Below, piece after piece: positions 17,866 to 41,024 of a stretch of 64,000 bases of DNA. A program made the position numbers and the translations under genes. Origin of the DNA: Scylla paramamosain (taxonomy: Eukaryota > Arthropoda > Malacostraca > Decapoda > Portunidae); assembly GCF_035594125.1 (NCBI RefSeq), contig NC_087151.1, positions 24,017,021 to 24,081,020 of the forward strand. The letters run 5' to 3'. The first letter of the stretch is position 1. Each line of letters opens with the position of its first letter. Below the pieces are notes generated by a model. It did no database searches. It was not told the DNA's origin and was given only the letters and a program-made list of their open reading frames with translations.

Positions 17866-18715
17866 GGGGGTTTAAGAAAAACTGGCGGGGACGACTCTGA
17901 ATGCCTAACTTCATATAAGCTGTTTTAGCTAGAGATGAGATGTGAAGTTTCCAGCTTAGATTATTAATGAAAGACAGACAGAGGAAGTTCAATGTAGCAG
18001 CAGGGGACAGCTGAGTGTCAATAAAAAAGAGGGGATAGTTATCTGTAACGCTCTGTTAAGTTGATATATGAAGGAATTGTGTTTTTGAGGCATTACTCTA
18101 CTCCAAACAGAAATTTTAAAGAAATTAGAAGTCTGGCGTAGTGTGGCTTCCCGACGTGAGCTGTTTAGCTTCTAAAGGGTTGGACGTCTACGAGAAGACG
18201 TAGGAAAGTGCATAGTGGTATCAGCGTAGAAGTGGATAGGACAAGAATTTTGTCTTAGATCATTAATGAATAATAGGAACACCACTGTTAATACGTAGAC
18301 TTAGGAGAAGAATAGTCTCCGAATACAACAGCAACAATAAAACGGACAAAAAGGACATTTGAGGTGAAATTACAGAGAAAAGGATAGAAGGTAAGTACGT
18401 AGGAAGATAGTTTGGAAATTAAAGATCGTGCCATATTCTGTCAAAACCTTTTTGATATTTCTTAGGCAACAGCGAAAGTTTCACAAAATCCTTAAAAGAA
18501 GATGACCAAGACTCAGTAAGGATGGCCAGTAGAGCGGCCATGACTGAACCCATACTGGCGATCACATGTATGGTCGTGAAATGATAGATGTTTAAGAATC
18601 TTCCTATTCAGGATATATTCAAAACTTCAGAGGGGAAGGAAATTAAAGCAATAGTCCAGTAGTTTAAGAGGTTAGAGCAGACACCTTTTTTACACTCTAT
18701 TCTCGAACGCTAAAG
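17866..18715 (-). pseudogene. Retrotransposon remnant RT3, reverse-transcriptase part
   Basis: A minus-strand remnant of the RT1-type family. It covers the post-catalytic region (AACTTCATATAAGC...AGATGAGATGTGAAGTTTCC), the region complementary to YADD (near 18210-18240, eroded), and the fingers region up to about 18715, where satellite resumes. Its last 180 bp were copied to 10047. The inverted partner is 55441-56333. Multiple frameshifts make it non-coding. Confidence 0.78.
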
Positions 18716-20045
18716 ACAACAGCCTCGCATGCAAAACACCGCTTAATAGAAAAAAAAACAGAACAACATCCAAAATGTGTATTTTGAGTGTTTTTGAGCG
18801 TGTTAGATACCAAAACATCAAAACGCATTCTTAGCACCCTATATTGGGTAATGAAACAACATTCCAGAAACGTGTCATTTGCGTGTTATTGAGCATATTA
18901 CGCACAAAACTATAAAAATAAATAAATAAATAAATAAACATGAGAAAAAAAAACAATTTAAGAAAGTTAATCAATATTACAAAAATCGTGTCACTTTAAT
19001 GTTTCTGAGCTTCTAACAAACCAAATCTCTAAAATGCATATGAAACACCCTTTATGAAGCAACAGATCAACAATACCAAAAACGTGTGTTTTGAGCATTT
19101 TGCAGTTTATTAGGTAATAAAACAAAGTGGTCATTATTTGGAAATTAAATGATATTATGACAAACGTGTCTTATGAGTGTTTTTAGATTTTTAAGTGCTT
19201 AACGCTAAAACAAATTAATTTAACTTTATATTGAAAAACAGAACATCATTAACAAAAACGTGTATTTTGAGTCTTATTCACCATATTAGGTGCCAAAACG
19301 CTAAAATATATATAATGATAATATATGAAGAAAAAACTACATTACTAAAATCCTGTATTATGACTTTTTAAACTTGTGAGGTACCAAAACGTGAAACTGC
19401 ATACAAAGTACACTATATTGGAAAATAAAACAACATTACCAAAAACGGAGCTTTTGACTGTTTTCAATTCCAGTACTAAAACCCTAAAACTCATGCAAAT
19501 CACCTTTCATGTAGAAAAAAAAAATATTTGAAAATAGTGTCTTTTGAGTATTTTTTTTTTAGCTTTTTAGGTTCCACAATGTCAAAATGCATACAAAGCA
19601 CCTTATATGGGACAATGCTATAACAATATCAGAACCAAAACGTTGGAAAGCATGGAAAAAAATCCTATAAAGGAAAAAAAAAGTGGTTTTACCAAAATCG
19701 TGTCTTATTAGTGTTTTTCAGCTTCTAATCTACCCAAACTCTAAAAAGTATACAAAACACCTTTTCTGGAGCAAAAGAACAACATTACCAAAAAGTGTGT
19801 TTTGAGCACTTTTTTTTTTTTAGTTTATCAGGTACCAAAACTCTAAAACACATCAAAAGTAGCCAATATAGGGAAAATAAAATATTTCACCACAAACATG
19901 CCTTATGAGTGTTTAAAGATTCTGAGGGGCTGAAGAGCCAAAAGATATTAATATTATTAATTTTAATTAATATTAATTATTAGTAATGTTGAGAAAAGAA
20001 CATCATCACCAAAAACGTGTAATATAAGTGTGATTCACCATATAA
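18716..20045 (+). repeat. Satellite block S4
   Basis: A-rich-orientation ~96-bp satellite running without a break into A2 at 20046. The inverted counterpart is 54104-55440. An (AAAT)n run is found near 18918-18940, matched by (ATTT)n near 55207-55230. Confidence 0.9.
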
Positions 20046-25760
<5,715 letters not shown>

Positions 25761-27772
25761 TCCAAATCTTGATGTTGTTTTTATGTGCGCAGTGACTTAA
25801 CCTGCTCTCGCGCCCACGCTATCAAATCTTCAGAGTTTTATACTGTCTGGCTACGACTACAGAGTCACTTTCAAACTAAATTTATCTGTGCTGTATTCCT
25901 CTCACCTATCTCCTCTGACAATAAGAAAATTCTTTGCCTGCATTATTTTCAAAGTGGAGCACATTATTTCTTCCCTTTTACAGAGATCACCATTATTTGA
26001 GTCTTCAGTGTTACCACCAGCTTTGGCTTTCCTCTCACTTCACTGACCATCCTGGTGAAGTAGCCTTCAGTTATGCTCCTTGACCTAGTGTAATTGGTGC
26101 AACATCCTAGCTGTATTTCTCGCCGTCCTCGAGATACGCCAGGTATTCTTGACATTTTCATTACCTCTAATCCTTCTGCTTATGCTGTTACCATCTCTTC
26201 TCAATTGAGCTCTTCCGATTACAATTTCATATCTGTATCTTGTCCAGTCGCTCCAATCCTTCTTTTGGATCACCCTAAGCGGAGGTGCCTCTGGCGTTTT
26301 CCCTCTGTTAGTTTGAACGACCTGAGGAGGTATTTTGCTGATTTTTCTTGGAAGGACTACTGCATCCATGTCAGAGACCCGTATCTAAAGTTTTTGAATC
26401 TACCTTCAACAGGGAGATTATTAAACATATATCTCTTGACAAACTTCTATCTAATCGCCAGTTTCGGTTCCGTCAAGGCCGCTCTACTGGTGATCTGGCT
26501 TTCCTTATTGAATCTCGGTCATCCTCTTTGATAGATTTTGGTAAAACTTTTGCTGTTGCCTTATACATATTATTTTCTTTTTTAATAGAGTCTGGCCTAA
26601 GACTTTGATTTCCAAACTACCCACCTACAGCTTCTATTCTTCTCTCTGTATCTTCATCACAAGTTTCCTTTCTGACCGTTCTATTGCTCCTGTGGTAGAC
26701 GGTCACTGTTCTTCTAAATCTATTAACAGAGGTGTTCCTAAGTGTACTGTCCTGTCACCCACTGTCATCCCATTACTCATTAACGATCTTCTAAACCAAA
26801 CATATTATCCTATCCAATCCAACGCTGATGATACCACCCTGTATTTTTCCACTTCTTTTTATAGACGTTCAACCCTTCCGGAAGTAAACAGTTCAAGCAA
26901 GGATGCCTAACTTTCGATCTCTCTAAAATTTCTGATTAATTGTTTGCAATAAATGTTTAATGCCTTAAAAACTCAATTCCTCCACCAATCAACTCAACAC
27001 AACCTTCCAGACAACTATCCTCTCTTGTATAAAGACAATCAATTGTTCATCTCTTCTACACTGAACATGTTTTTTTTTTTGTTTTTTTTTTATAACCTAA
27101 ACTAGAAACTTCAAAATTCATCTCCAGCTAAAAACGCTTCTTTGAAGTTAGGTGTTCTGAGACTTCTACGACAATTTTTCTCATCCCCCCAGCTGCTAAG
27201 CCTTTACAAGGTCCTTATCCGTCCATGCATGGAATATGCTTCACATGTTTGGAGGATTCCACTCATACGGCTATTTTAGACAGAGTGGAATCAAAAGATT
27301 TTCGTATCATCAACTCTCATCTAACTGACTGGCATCACCTTCTTTCTCACCGACGCAATGTTAAATCTTTAGCTACCCTCTACCGCTATTTTCATGCTAA
27401 CTGCTCTTCTGATCTTGCTAACTACATGCCTACCCTCCGCCTGCGGCCTCTCTGCACAAGACTTTCTTCTTTCTCTCACCCCTATTTTGTCCATCTCTCT
27501 AATGCAAGAGTTAACCAGTATTCTCAATCATTAATTCCTTTCTCTGGTAAAGTTTGGAACTCCATGCCTGATTATGTGTTTCCACCTTCCTATAAATTGA
27601 ATTCTTTCAAGACACTTATCATTTAAGACACTTATGCATTTTTGACTGCCGCTTCGGAACCTGTTCAGGGACCATTGTCTCAGCGGGTTATTTATTTATT
27701 TTTTCTATTTATTTTGTATATATTTTTTTGTTGGTGGGGGATTTTTATTGCCCTTGGCCTGTGTGCCTACAT
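25761..27772 (+). pseudogene. Retrotransposon remnant RT4 (A2 copy of RT1)
   Basis: This shares the insertion site, internal deletion and NADD change of RT1. The endonuclease pieces are at 25785-26000 and 26094-26390, the reverse transcriptase pieces at 26348-26910 and the C-terminal part at 27225-27626. The C-terminal part is open for 133 codons here because the codon that is TGA in RT1 is TGC. Still inactive: frames are shifted and the catalytic tyrosine is Asn. Confidence 0.85.
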
Positions 27773-31670
<3,898 letters not shown>

Positions 31671-34352
31671 TTTATTTTTGTTTTTATTTATTTTTTTATT
31701 TTTTTCATGTAGGAGAGACACTGGCCGAAGGCAACAAAAATCCAATAAAAAAATAATAAAAAAAAAAAAAAGTTCACTGAGATGCCAGTCCCAGAAAAGC
31801 GTCTAGAGCAGTAGTCAAAAACTGAAGGATAAGTGTCTTTAACCTCACCCTTGAAGGAATTCGTCATAGGAAGATGGAAATGCAGAAGCAGGCAGGGAGT
31901 TCCAGAATTTACCAGAAAAAGGGATGAATGACTGAGAATGCTAGTTAACTCTTGCATTAGAGAGATGAACAGAATTGGGGTGGGAGAAAGAAGAAAGTCT
32001 TGTACAGTGAGGCCGCGGGAGGAGGGGAGGCACGCAGTTAGCAAGATCAGAAGAGCAGTTAGCATGAAAATACCGGTAGAAGATAGTTAGAGATGCAACA
32101 TTGCAGCGATGAGAGAGAGGCTGAAGAAAATCAGCTAGAGAAGAGGAGGTAATGAGACGAAAAGCTTTTGATTCCACCCTGTCTAGAAGAGCAGTATGAG
32201 TGGAACCCTCCCAGACATGTAAAGCATACTTCATACATGGACGAATAAGGCCCTTGTACAGAGTTAACAGCAGCGTGGGGCTGTTAGAAAAACTGGCGAA
32301 GAAGTCTCAGAACGCCTAACTTTATAGAAGCTGTTTTAGCTAGAGATGAGGTGTGAGGTTTCCACTTCAGATTATAAGTAAAGGACAGACCGAGAATGCT
32401 CAGTGTAGAAAAGGGGAAGAGTTGAGTGTCATTGAGGAAGAGGGGATAGTTGTCTGGAAGGTTGTGTCAAGTTCATAAATGGAGGAACTGGGTTTTTGAG
32501 GCACGGAACAATACCAAATTTGCTCTGCCCCAATCAGAAATTTTAGAAAGATCAGAAGTCAGGCGTTCTGTGGATTCCCTGCATGAAATGTTTACTTCTG
32601 AAGTCTATGAAAAGACATGGAAAAGTGCAGGGTGTTATCGTCAGCGTAGAAGTGAATAGGACAAGAAGTTTGGTCTAGAAGGTCATTGATGAATAATAAG
32701 AAGAGAGTGGGTGACAGGAAAGTATCCTGAAGAACACCACTGTTAATAGATTTAGAAGAACAGCTTTGTGCCAGACTCTATCAAAAGCTTTTGATATATC
32801 CAAGGCAACAGCAAAAGTTTCTTCCTGTTGAGGATAGATTCAAAATTTTTAGATAGTCACGACGGTAGTCTGAAGGATTAGAACGGTCACTCTTTTTAGG
32901 AACAGGTTGAATGTAGGCAAACTTCCAGCAAGAAGGAAAGGTAGATGTTGATAGACCGAGCTGAAAGAGTTTTAATAAGCAAGGTGCAAGCATAGAGGCA
33001 CAGTTTCGGAGAACAATAGGAGGGACCCCATCAGGTCAATAAGCCTTCAGAGCATTTAGGCCAGCATGGAAAGCATCATTGCGAAGAATTTTAATAGGTA
33101 GCATGAAGTAGTCAGAGGGTGGAGGAGAGGGAGGAACAAGCCTTAAATCGTCCAAGGTAGAGTTTTTAGCAAAGGTTTAAGCGAAGAGTTCAGCTTTAGA
33201 GATAGATGTGATAGCAGTGGTGCCATCTGGTTGAAATAAAGGAGGGAAAGAAGAAGAAGAAGCAAAGTTATTGGACATATTTTTGGCTAGGTGCCAGAAG
33301 TCACAAGGGGAGTTAGATCTTAAAAAAAGATTTTGACACTTTCTGTTAATGAAGGAATTTTTGGCTAGTTCGAGAACAGACTTTGCGTGGAAGAAATATA
33401 AAGTGCATGAGATTCTGGTGATGGAAGGCTTAAGTACCTTTGGTGGGCCACCTCTCTATCATATGTAGTATACTCGTATATATAACACGAGAACAAGCTC
33501 TGTTAAACCAAGGTTCGCAAGGTTTAGGTCGAGAAAAAGAGGGAAGAATGTACGCCTCTATGCCAGACACTATTATCTCTGTTATGAGCTCAGCACACAA
33601 AGACGAGTTTCTTACACGGAAGCAGTAGTCATTCCAAGGAAAATCAGCTAAATAGTCAGGTCACCCCAACTATCAGAGGCAAAACGACAGAGGCATCTTC
33701 GCTTAGGTGGATCCTGAGAAGGGATTGGAGCGAGAGGACAAGATACAGATATGAGATTGTGATCGGAGGAGTCCAATGGAGAAGAAAGGGTGACAGCATA
33801 ATCAGGATTAGAGGTCAGGAAAAGGTCAAGAATGTTAGGCGTATCTCCAAGACGGTCAGGAATACGAGTAGGGTGTTGCACCAATTGCTCTAGGTCTTGG
33901 AGGATAACAAAGATGAAGGCTAGTTCACCAGGATGGTCAGTGAAGGGAGAGGAAAGCCCAAGCTGGTGGTGAACATTGAAGTCTCCAAGAATGGAGATCG
34001 CTGCAAAAGGGAAGAGAGTCAGAATGTGCTCACTTTGGAAGTTTAGTCAAAGAATTTTTTATTGTCAGAGGAGTTAGGTGAGAGGTATACAGCACAGATA
34101 AATTTAGTTTGAGAGTGACTCTTTAGTCATAGCCAGATAGTGGAAAACTCGGAAGATTCAAGAGCGTGGGTATGAGAGCCGTTGCGCACATACAGGCAAC
34201 ATCCAGGTTTGGATTGCAAATGAGGATAGGGAAAGTAGGAGGGAACAAAAAAGGGGCTAATGTCAGTTGCCTCAGACACCTGAGTTCAGTGAGGAAAAGA
34301 AGATGAGGTTTAAAAGAGAAAAGCTGGTGTTTTACAGATTGAAAATTAGATT
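31671..34352 (-). pseudogene. Retrotransposon remnant RT5 (segment C)
   Basis: A minus-strand element of the RT1-type family with most of the endonuclease present. The FLTE-like stretch lies near 34290, CVYVRNGSHTHALESS near 34180, and the [20 protein letters not shown] region at 33810-33885. The linker is 33000-33640. The reverse-transcriptase core is badly eroded by two internal deletions, near 32760 and 32817, both shared with RT6. The C-terminal region is at 31850-32240. The insertion sits in an AAAGAAACCT satellite context, with GAAACCT on both sides as a possible short target duplication. The 3' end is A/T rich. Non-functional. Confidence 0.82.
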
Positions 34353-34632
34353 AGCATGAAACCTAACTACATTACCAAAAAACCTCCATTATGAATGTCT
34401 TGAACCTGTTAGGTACCAAACCGCCAAAATTCATGCAAAGCACACTATATTTTACGATTTGTAGGTGATGAGACACTAACACAAATAAATATTAATCTAT
34501 ATTAAAAAAGAAAACGTTATCACTAAAAGTGTGTGTTATGAGGCTCATTCACCATATTAAGTACAAAACGCCAAAAATGTATAAAAAAAACTTTTCTGGA
34601 GAAACAGAACATTTCCAAAAAAGTAAGTTTCT
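34353..34632 (+). repeat. Satellite block S8, last A-rich-oriented block before the turn
   Basis: A-rich satellite. The first ~100 bp (to about 34455) mirror 36540-36640. The next ~180 bp resemble the monomer pair at 3125-3290 but have no mirror at the expected place. Confidence 0.8.
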
Positions 34633-36640
34633 TTTTATGCATTTCATCGTTTTTGTACCTAACGTACAATAATAAGACTCATAATACACATTTTTTTTTT
34701 TTTCATAAAGTTGTTTTGTTTGTCAGTATAGAGTATTATTCACGTGTTTTAGAGTTCTGATATCTAACAAAATCGAAAATAGTCATAATACATTGTTGTG
34801 ATTATATCTTTTGGTATCCCTATATTGGCTACTTTGCATGTTTTTTTGGCCTTTTAGTACTTATAAACTTGAAAAAAAATAAATAAATAAAACAAACGTT
34901 TTTTGTTTCTCCAAAAATTTAATATTTTGTACCTAATATGGTGTATCACTTTCATAATACACATTTTTATTAATGATATTCTGTTACTCAACTTTGAGTA
35001 TTGTTCATATGTTGTAGTGTTTTAACACCTAAGAACCTCAAAAACACTCATAAGACACGTCTTTGACAATATCATTTAGTTTCCCAATATTGGCTAATTT
35101 GCATGTGTTTTGGCGTACCTAATAAACTCAAAAGCACACCTTTTTTTGGTAATGTTTTTCTGTTCCTCGAGAAAGGTGTTTTGGATGCATATTAGAGTTT
35201 TGGTACCTAAAAAGCTCATAAACACTGGAAAGACACAATTTTGATAACATTGTTTAGTTATCCTTTTTATGGTGTTTTCCATGCTTTTTAGCGTTTAGGT
35301 GCCTAAAATGTTTAAAAACAGGTAAATAACACGTTTCTGGTAATATTGTTACGTTATCCCATATAGGATGCTTCGCATGCATTTGGGGCTTTAATAACTA
35401 ACTAGCTCAAAACACTCAAAGTATACTTTTTGATAAAGTTGTTCTGTTTCTCCAAAAAGGGTGTTTACCATGCGTTTTAGAGTTTTGGTTTTTAAGAATC
35501 CGAAAACACTTAAAAGAAACGTTTTTGGTAAAGTTGTTTTCTTTTCCAATATATTGTACTTTTCACGCACTTTGGCGTTTTGGTATCTAACAATATAAAA
35601 AAAAAACATTGAACATACAGTTTTTTGGTAATGTAGTTCTGTTTTTTTTTTTTTTTACATGCATTTTGACGTTTTGGTACCTAACATGGTGAAAAATACT
35701 GTTCTGTTTCTTAATATAGGGTACTATTCACGTACTTTCTGATACATTAGAACATCAAAAACACACGTAACACATGTTTGTGATTATATAATTCATTTTT
35801 CCCATATTGATATTTTTTGCAAGTGTTTTGGTGTTTTGATACTTAACAAACTGAAAAACACTTAAAACACACATTTTTGGAAATACTTTTTTTTCAGAAA
35901 TGGTTTATGTATGCATTTTGGCGATTTATGACCTAACATAATGAATAACATTCAAAATACAAGTTTTTAGTAATGATCTTCTCTTCCTCAATTTTTATTA
36001 ATATTCATATGCTTTAGCGTTTCAACATCTAAGAGCCTTAAAAAAACACTCATATGACACGTTTGAGATAATTTGCATGTGTTTTGGTACCTAATAAACT
36101 AAAAAAAAACACCCAAAACACATGTTTTTAGTAATGCTGTTCTGTTCCTCCAGACAAGGTGTTTTGTATGTATTTTTTAAAGATTTCTTATGTAAGAAGC
36201 TAAAAAAAGTTGAAAAGACAATTTGTTAAAGTTGTTTAGTTTTCTAAATAGAGTTCTTTCCATACTTTTTAGCATTTTGGTGCCTAATTTGCTAAACAAA
36301 TAAAATAAAATAAACAAGCAAATGACACGTTTCTCGTAATGTCGTTTCATTACCCTTAAATGATGCTTTGCAACCATTTTGCAGATTTGATACCTAACAA
36401 GCTCAAAAACTCTCAAGATACACTATTTTGATGAGGTTAATCTCTATAAAGGGTGTTTTCCATGAGTTTTATCGTTTTGGTATATAAGTAGCTGAAAACA
36501 CTCAAAAGCCACGTTTTTAATAATGTATTCTTTTCCAAAATAGTGTTCTTTGCATGAATTTTGGCGGTTTGGTACCTAACAAGTTCAAGACATTCATAAT
36601 ACAGGTTTTTGGTAATGTAGTTAGGTTTCATACTAATCTA
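34633..36640 (-). repeat. Satellite block S9, T-rich orientation, centre of palindrome
   Basis: Monomers switch to the reverse orientation at about 34632 (TTTTTATGCATTTCATCG onward). The block is about 2 kb and contains the geometric centre of the inverted duplication. Apart from its last 100 bp it has no exact mirror partner in the window. Minus-strand small frames are chance frames. No gene is seen. Confidence 0.85.
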
Positions 36641-38400
36641 ATTTTCAATCTGTAAAACACCAGCTTTTCTCTTTTAAACTTCATCTTCTTTTCCTCACTG
36701 AACTCAGGTGTCTGAAGCAAATGACAGTAGCCCCTTTTCTGTTCCCTCCTACTTTCCCTATCCTCATTTTCAATTCAAAGCTGGATGTTGCGTGTATGTG
36801 CGCAACGGCTCTTGCACCCACGCTCTTGAATCTTCCGAGTTTTCCACTATCTGGCTACGACTACAGAGTCACTCTCAAACTAAATTTATCTGTGCTGTAT
36901 ACCTCTCACCTAACTCCTCTGACAATAAAAAATTCTTTGACTAAACTTCCAAAGTGAGCACATTCTGACTCTCTTCCCTTTTGCAGCGATCTCCATTCTT
37001 GGAGACTTCAATGTTCACCACCAGCTTGGGCTTTCCTCTCCCTTCACTGACCATCCTGGTGAACTAGCCTTCATCTTTGTTATCCTCCAAGACCAACAAC
37101 TATTCAAACTCTTTCAGCTCGGTCTATCAACATCTACCTTTCCTTCTTGCTGGAAGTTTGCCTACATTCAACCTGTTCCTAAAAAGGGTGACAGTTCTAA
37201 TCCCTCAGACTACCGTCGTGCCTATCTAAAGATTTTGAATCTATCCTCAACAGAAAGAAACTTTTGCTGTTGCCTTGGATATATCAAAAGCTTTTGATAG
37301 AGTCTGGCACAAAGCTGTTCTTCTAAATCTATTAACAGTGGTGTTCTTCAGGATACTTTCCTGTCACCCACTCTCTTCTTATTATTCATCAATGACCTTC
37401 TAGAGCAAACTTCTTGTCCTATTCACTTCTACGCTGATGATAACACCCTGCACTTTTCCATGTCTTTTCATAGACTTCACAAGTAAACATTTCATGCAGG
37501 GAAGCCACAGAACGCCTGACTTCTGATCTTTCTAAAATTTCTGATTGGGGCAGAGCAAATTTGGTATTGTTCCGTGCCTCAAAAACCCAGTTCCTCCATT
37601 TATGAACTTGACACAACCTTCCAGAACACTATCCCCTCTTCCTCAATGACACTCAACTCTTTCCCTTTTCTACACTGAGCATCCTCGGTCTGTCCTTTAC
37701 TTATAATCTGAAGTGGAAACCTCACACCTCATCTCTAGCTAAAACAGCTTCTATAAAGTTAGGCGTTCTGAGACGTCTTCGCCAGTTTTTCTAACACCCC
37801 CACCCTGCTGTTAACTCTGTACAAGGGCCTTATTCGTCCATGTATGAAGTATGCTTCACATGTCTGGGAGGGTTCCACTAATACTGCTCTTCTAGACAGG
37901 GTGGAATCAAAAGCTTTTCGTCTCATTACCTCCTCTTCTCTAGCTGATTTTCTTCAGCCTCTCTCTCATCGCTGCAATGTTGCATCTCTAACTATCTTCT
38001 ACCGGTATTTTCATGCTAACTGCTCTTCTGATCTTGCTAACTGCGTGCCTCCCCTCCTCCCGCGGCCTCACTGCACAAGACTTTCTTCTTTCTCCCACCC
38101 CATCTGTCCATCTCTCTAATGCAAGAGTTAACTAGCATTCTCAGTCATTCATCCCTTTTTCTGGTAAATTCTGGAACTCCCTGCCTGCTTCTGCATTTCC
38201 ATCTTCCTATGACGAATTTCTTCAAGGGTAAGGTTAAAGACACTTATCCTTCAGTTTTTGACAACTGCTCTAGACCCTTTTCTGGAACTGTCATTTCAGG
38301 GGCTTTTTTTTTATTATTATTTTTTTATTGGATTTTTGTTGCCATCGGCCAGTGTCTCTCCTACATGAAAAAAATAAATAAATAAAATTAAAAATAAAAA
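36641..38400 (+). pseudogene. Retrotransposon remnant RT6 (mirror of RT5)
   Basis: The inverted counterpart of RT5 with the same two reverse-transcriptase deletions. It also has a further loss of about 910 bp near 37095, where endonuclease jumps to the TPCL/FQLGLSTSTFPSC region. A ~14-bp stretch of unknown origin lies at that join. The endonuclease start is visible (LLFLTE near 36690, then CCVYVRNGSCTHALESSEF at 36787-36845), as is a C-terminal part at 37844-38385. Non-functional. Confidence 0.82.
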
Positions 38401-39449
38401 TACAGGGGTCTTTGTATGCATTTTGGCGTTTTGGTACTTAACATTGTGAAAGTCTCATAATACCCGTTTTTTGGTAATGGTGTTCTGTTTCTCAATTTAG
38501 AGTACTATTCACGTGTTTTAGCGTTTTCATACCTAGGGACTTCAAAAACACTCATAATACACTTTTGTGATTATATCGTTTCATTTTTCTGTATTGGCAA
38601 ATTTCCACGTCTTTTGTCGTTTTGGCACCAAACTGAAAAAAAAAAAAAAACACTTAAAACACAAATTTTCGGAAATATTCTCTTGAAATATTCCAGAATG
38701 TGTTCTTTGTATGTATTTTGCATTTTGGTAACTAATATGGTGAGTCATACTCATTATACACGTTTTTTGTTAATGATATTCTGTTACCTAACATAGATTA
38801 ATATTCATATGTTTTAGCGTGTCTGCACCTAAGAATCTTAAAAAGACTCATAAGACACGTTTGTGTTTTAGTTTCGTTATATTTTCTAATTTGTATGTGT
38901 TTTGCCGTTTTAGTACCTAAGAAACTGAAAAACATCGAAGACACGTTTTCGGTAATGTTCCATGTATTTTAGAGTTTTGGTACATAAAAAGCTTAAAAAA
39001 AGTAAAAGACAATTTTGATAACATTGTTTTAGTTTTCCAATACGGAGTTTTTTTTTCCTTTGTTTGTAGCGTTTTTATGCCTAATATGCTTTAAAAAAAC
39101 GCAAATGACACGTTTCTGATAATGTCATTTCATATCCCCATATTGGGTGCTTTCCATACATTTCGTCATTTTGGTAATTAACAGGCGCAAATAAACTAAA
39201 AATACACTTCTTTGATGAAGTTGTTCAGTCTCTCCTAAAAGGACGTTTAGCATGCGTTTTAGCGTTTTTGGTACGTAGGAAGATGAAAACACTCAAAAAT
39301 AACTTTTTGGTAATGTGTTCTCTTTCAATATAGTGTGCTTTAAAAGCACTTTGCCGTTTTGGCACCTAACAAATAAAAAAAAAAATCATTCATAATACAG
39401 GTAATTTAGTAATGTAGCTCTGTTTCTTCATAGACTTTCATATATACGA
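38401..39449 (-). repeat. Satellite block S10
   Basis: T-rich-orientation satellite, mirror of S7 (30634-31670). No gene is seen. Confidence 0.88.
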
Positions 39450-41024
<1,575 letters not shown>

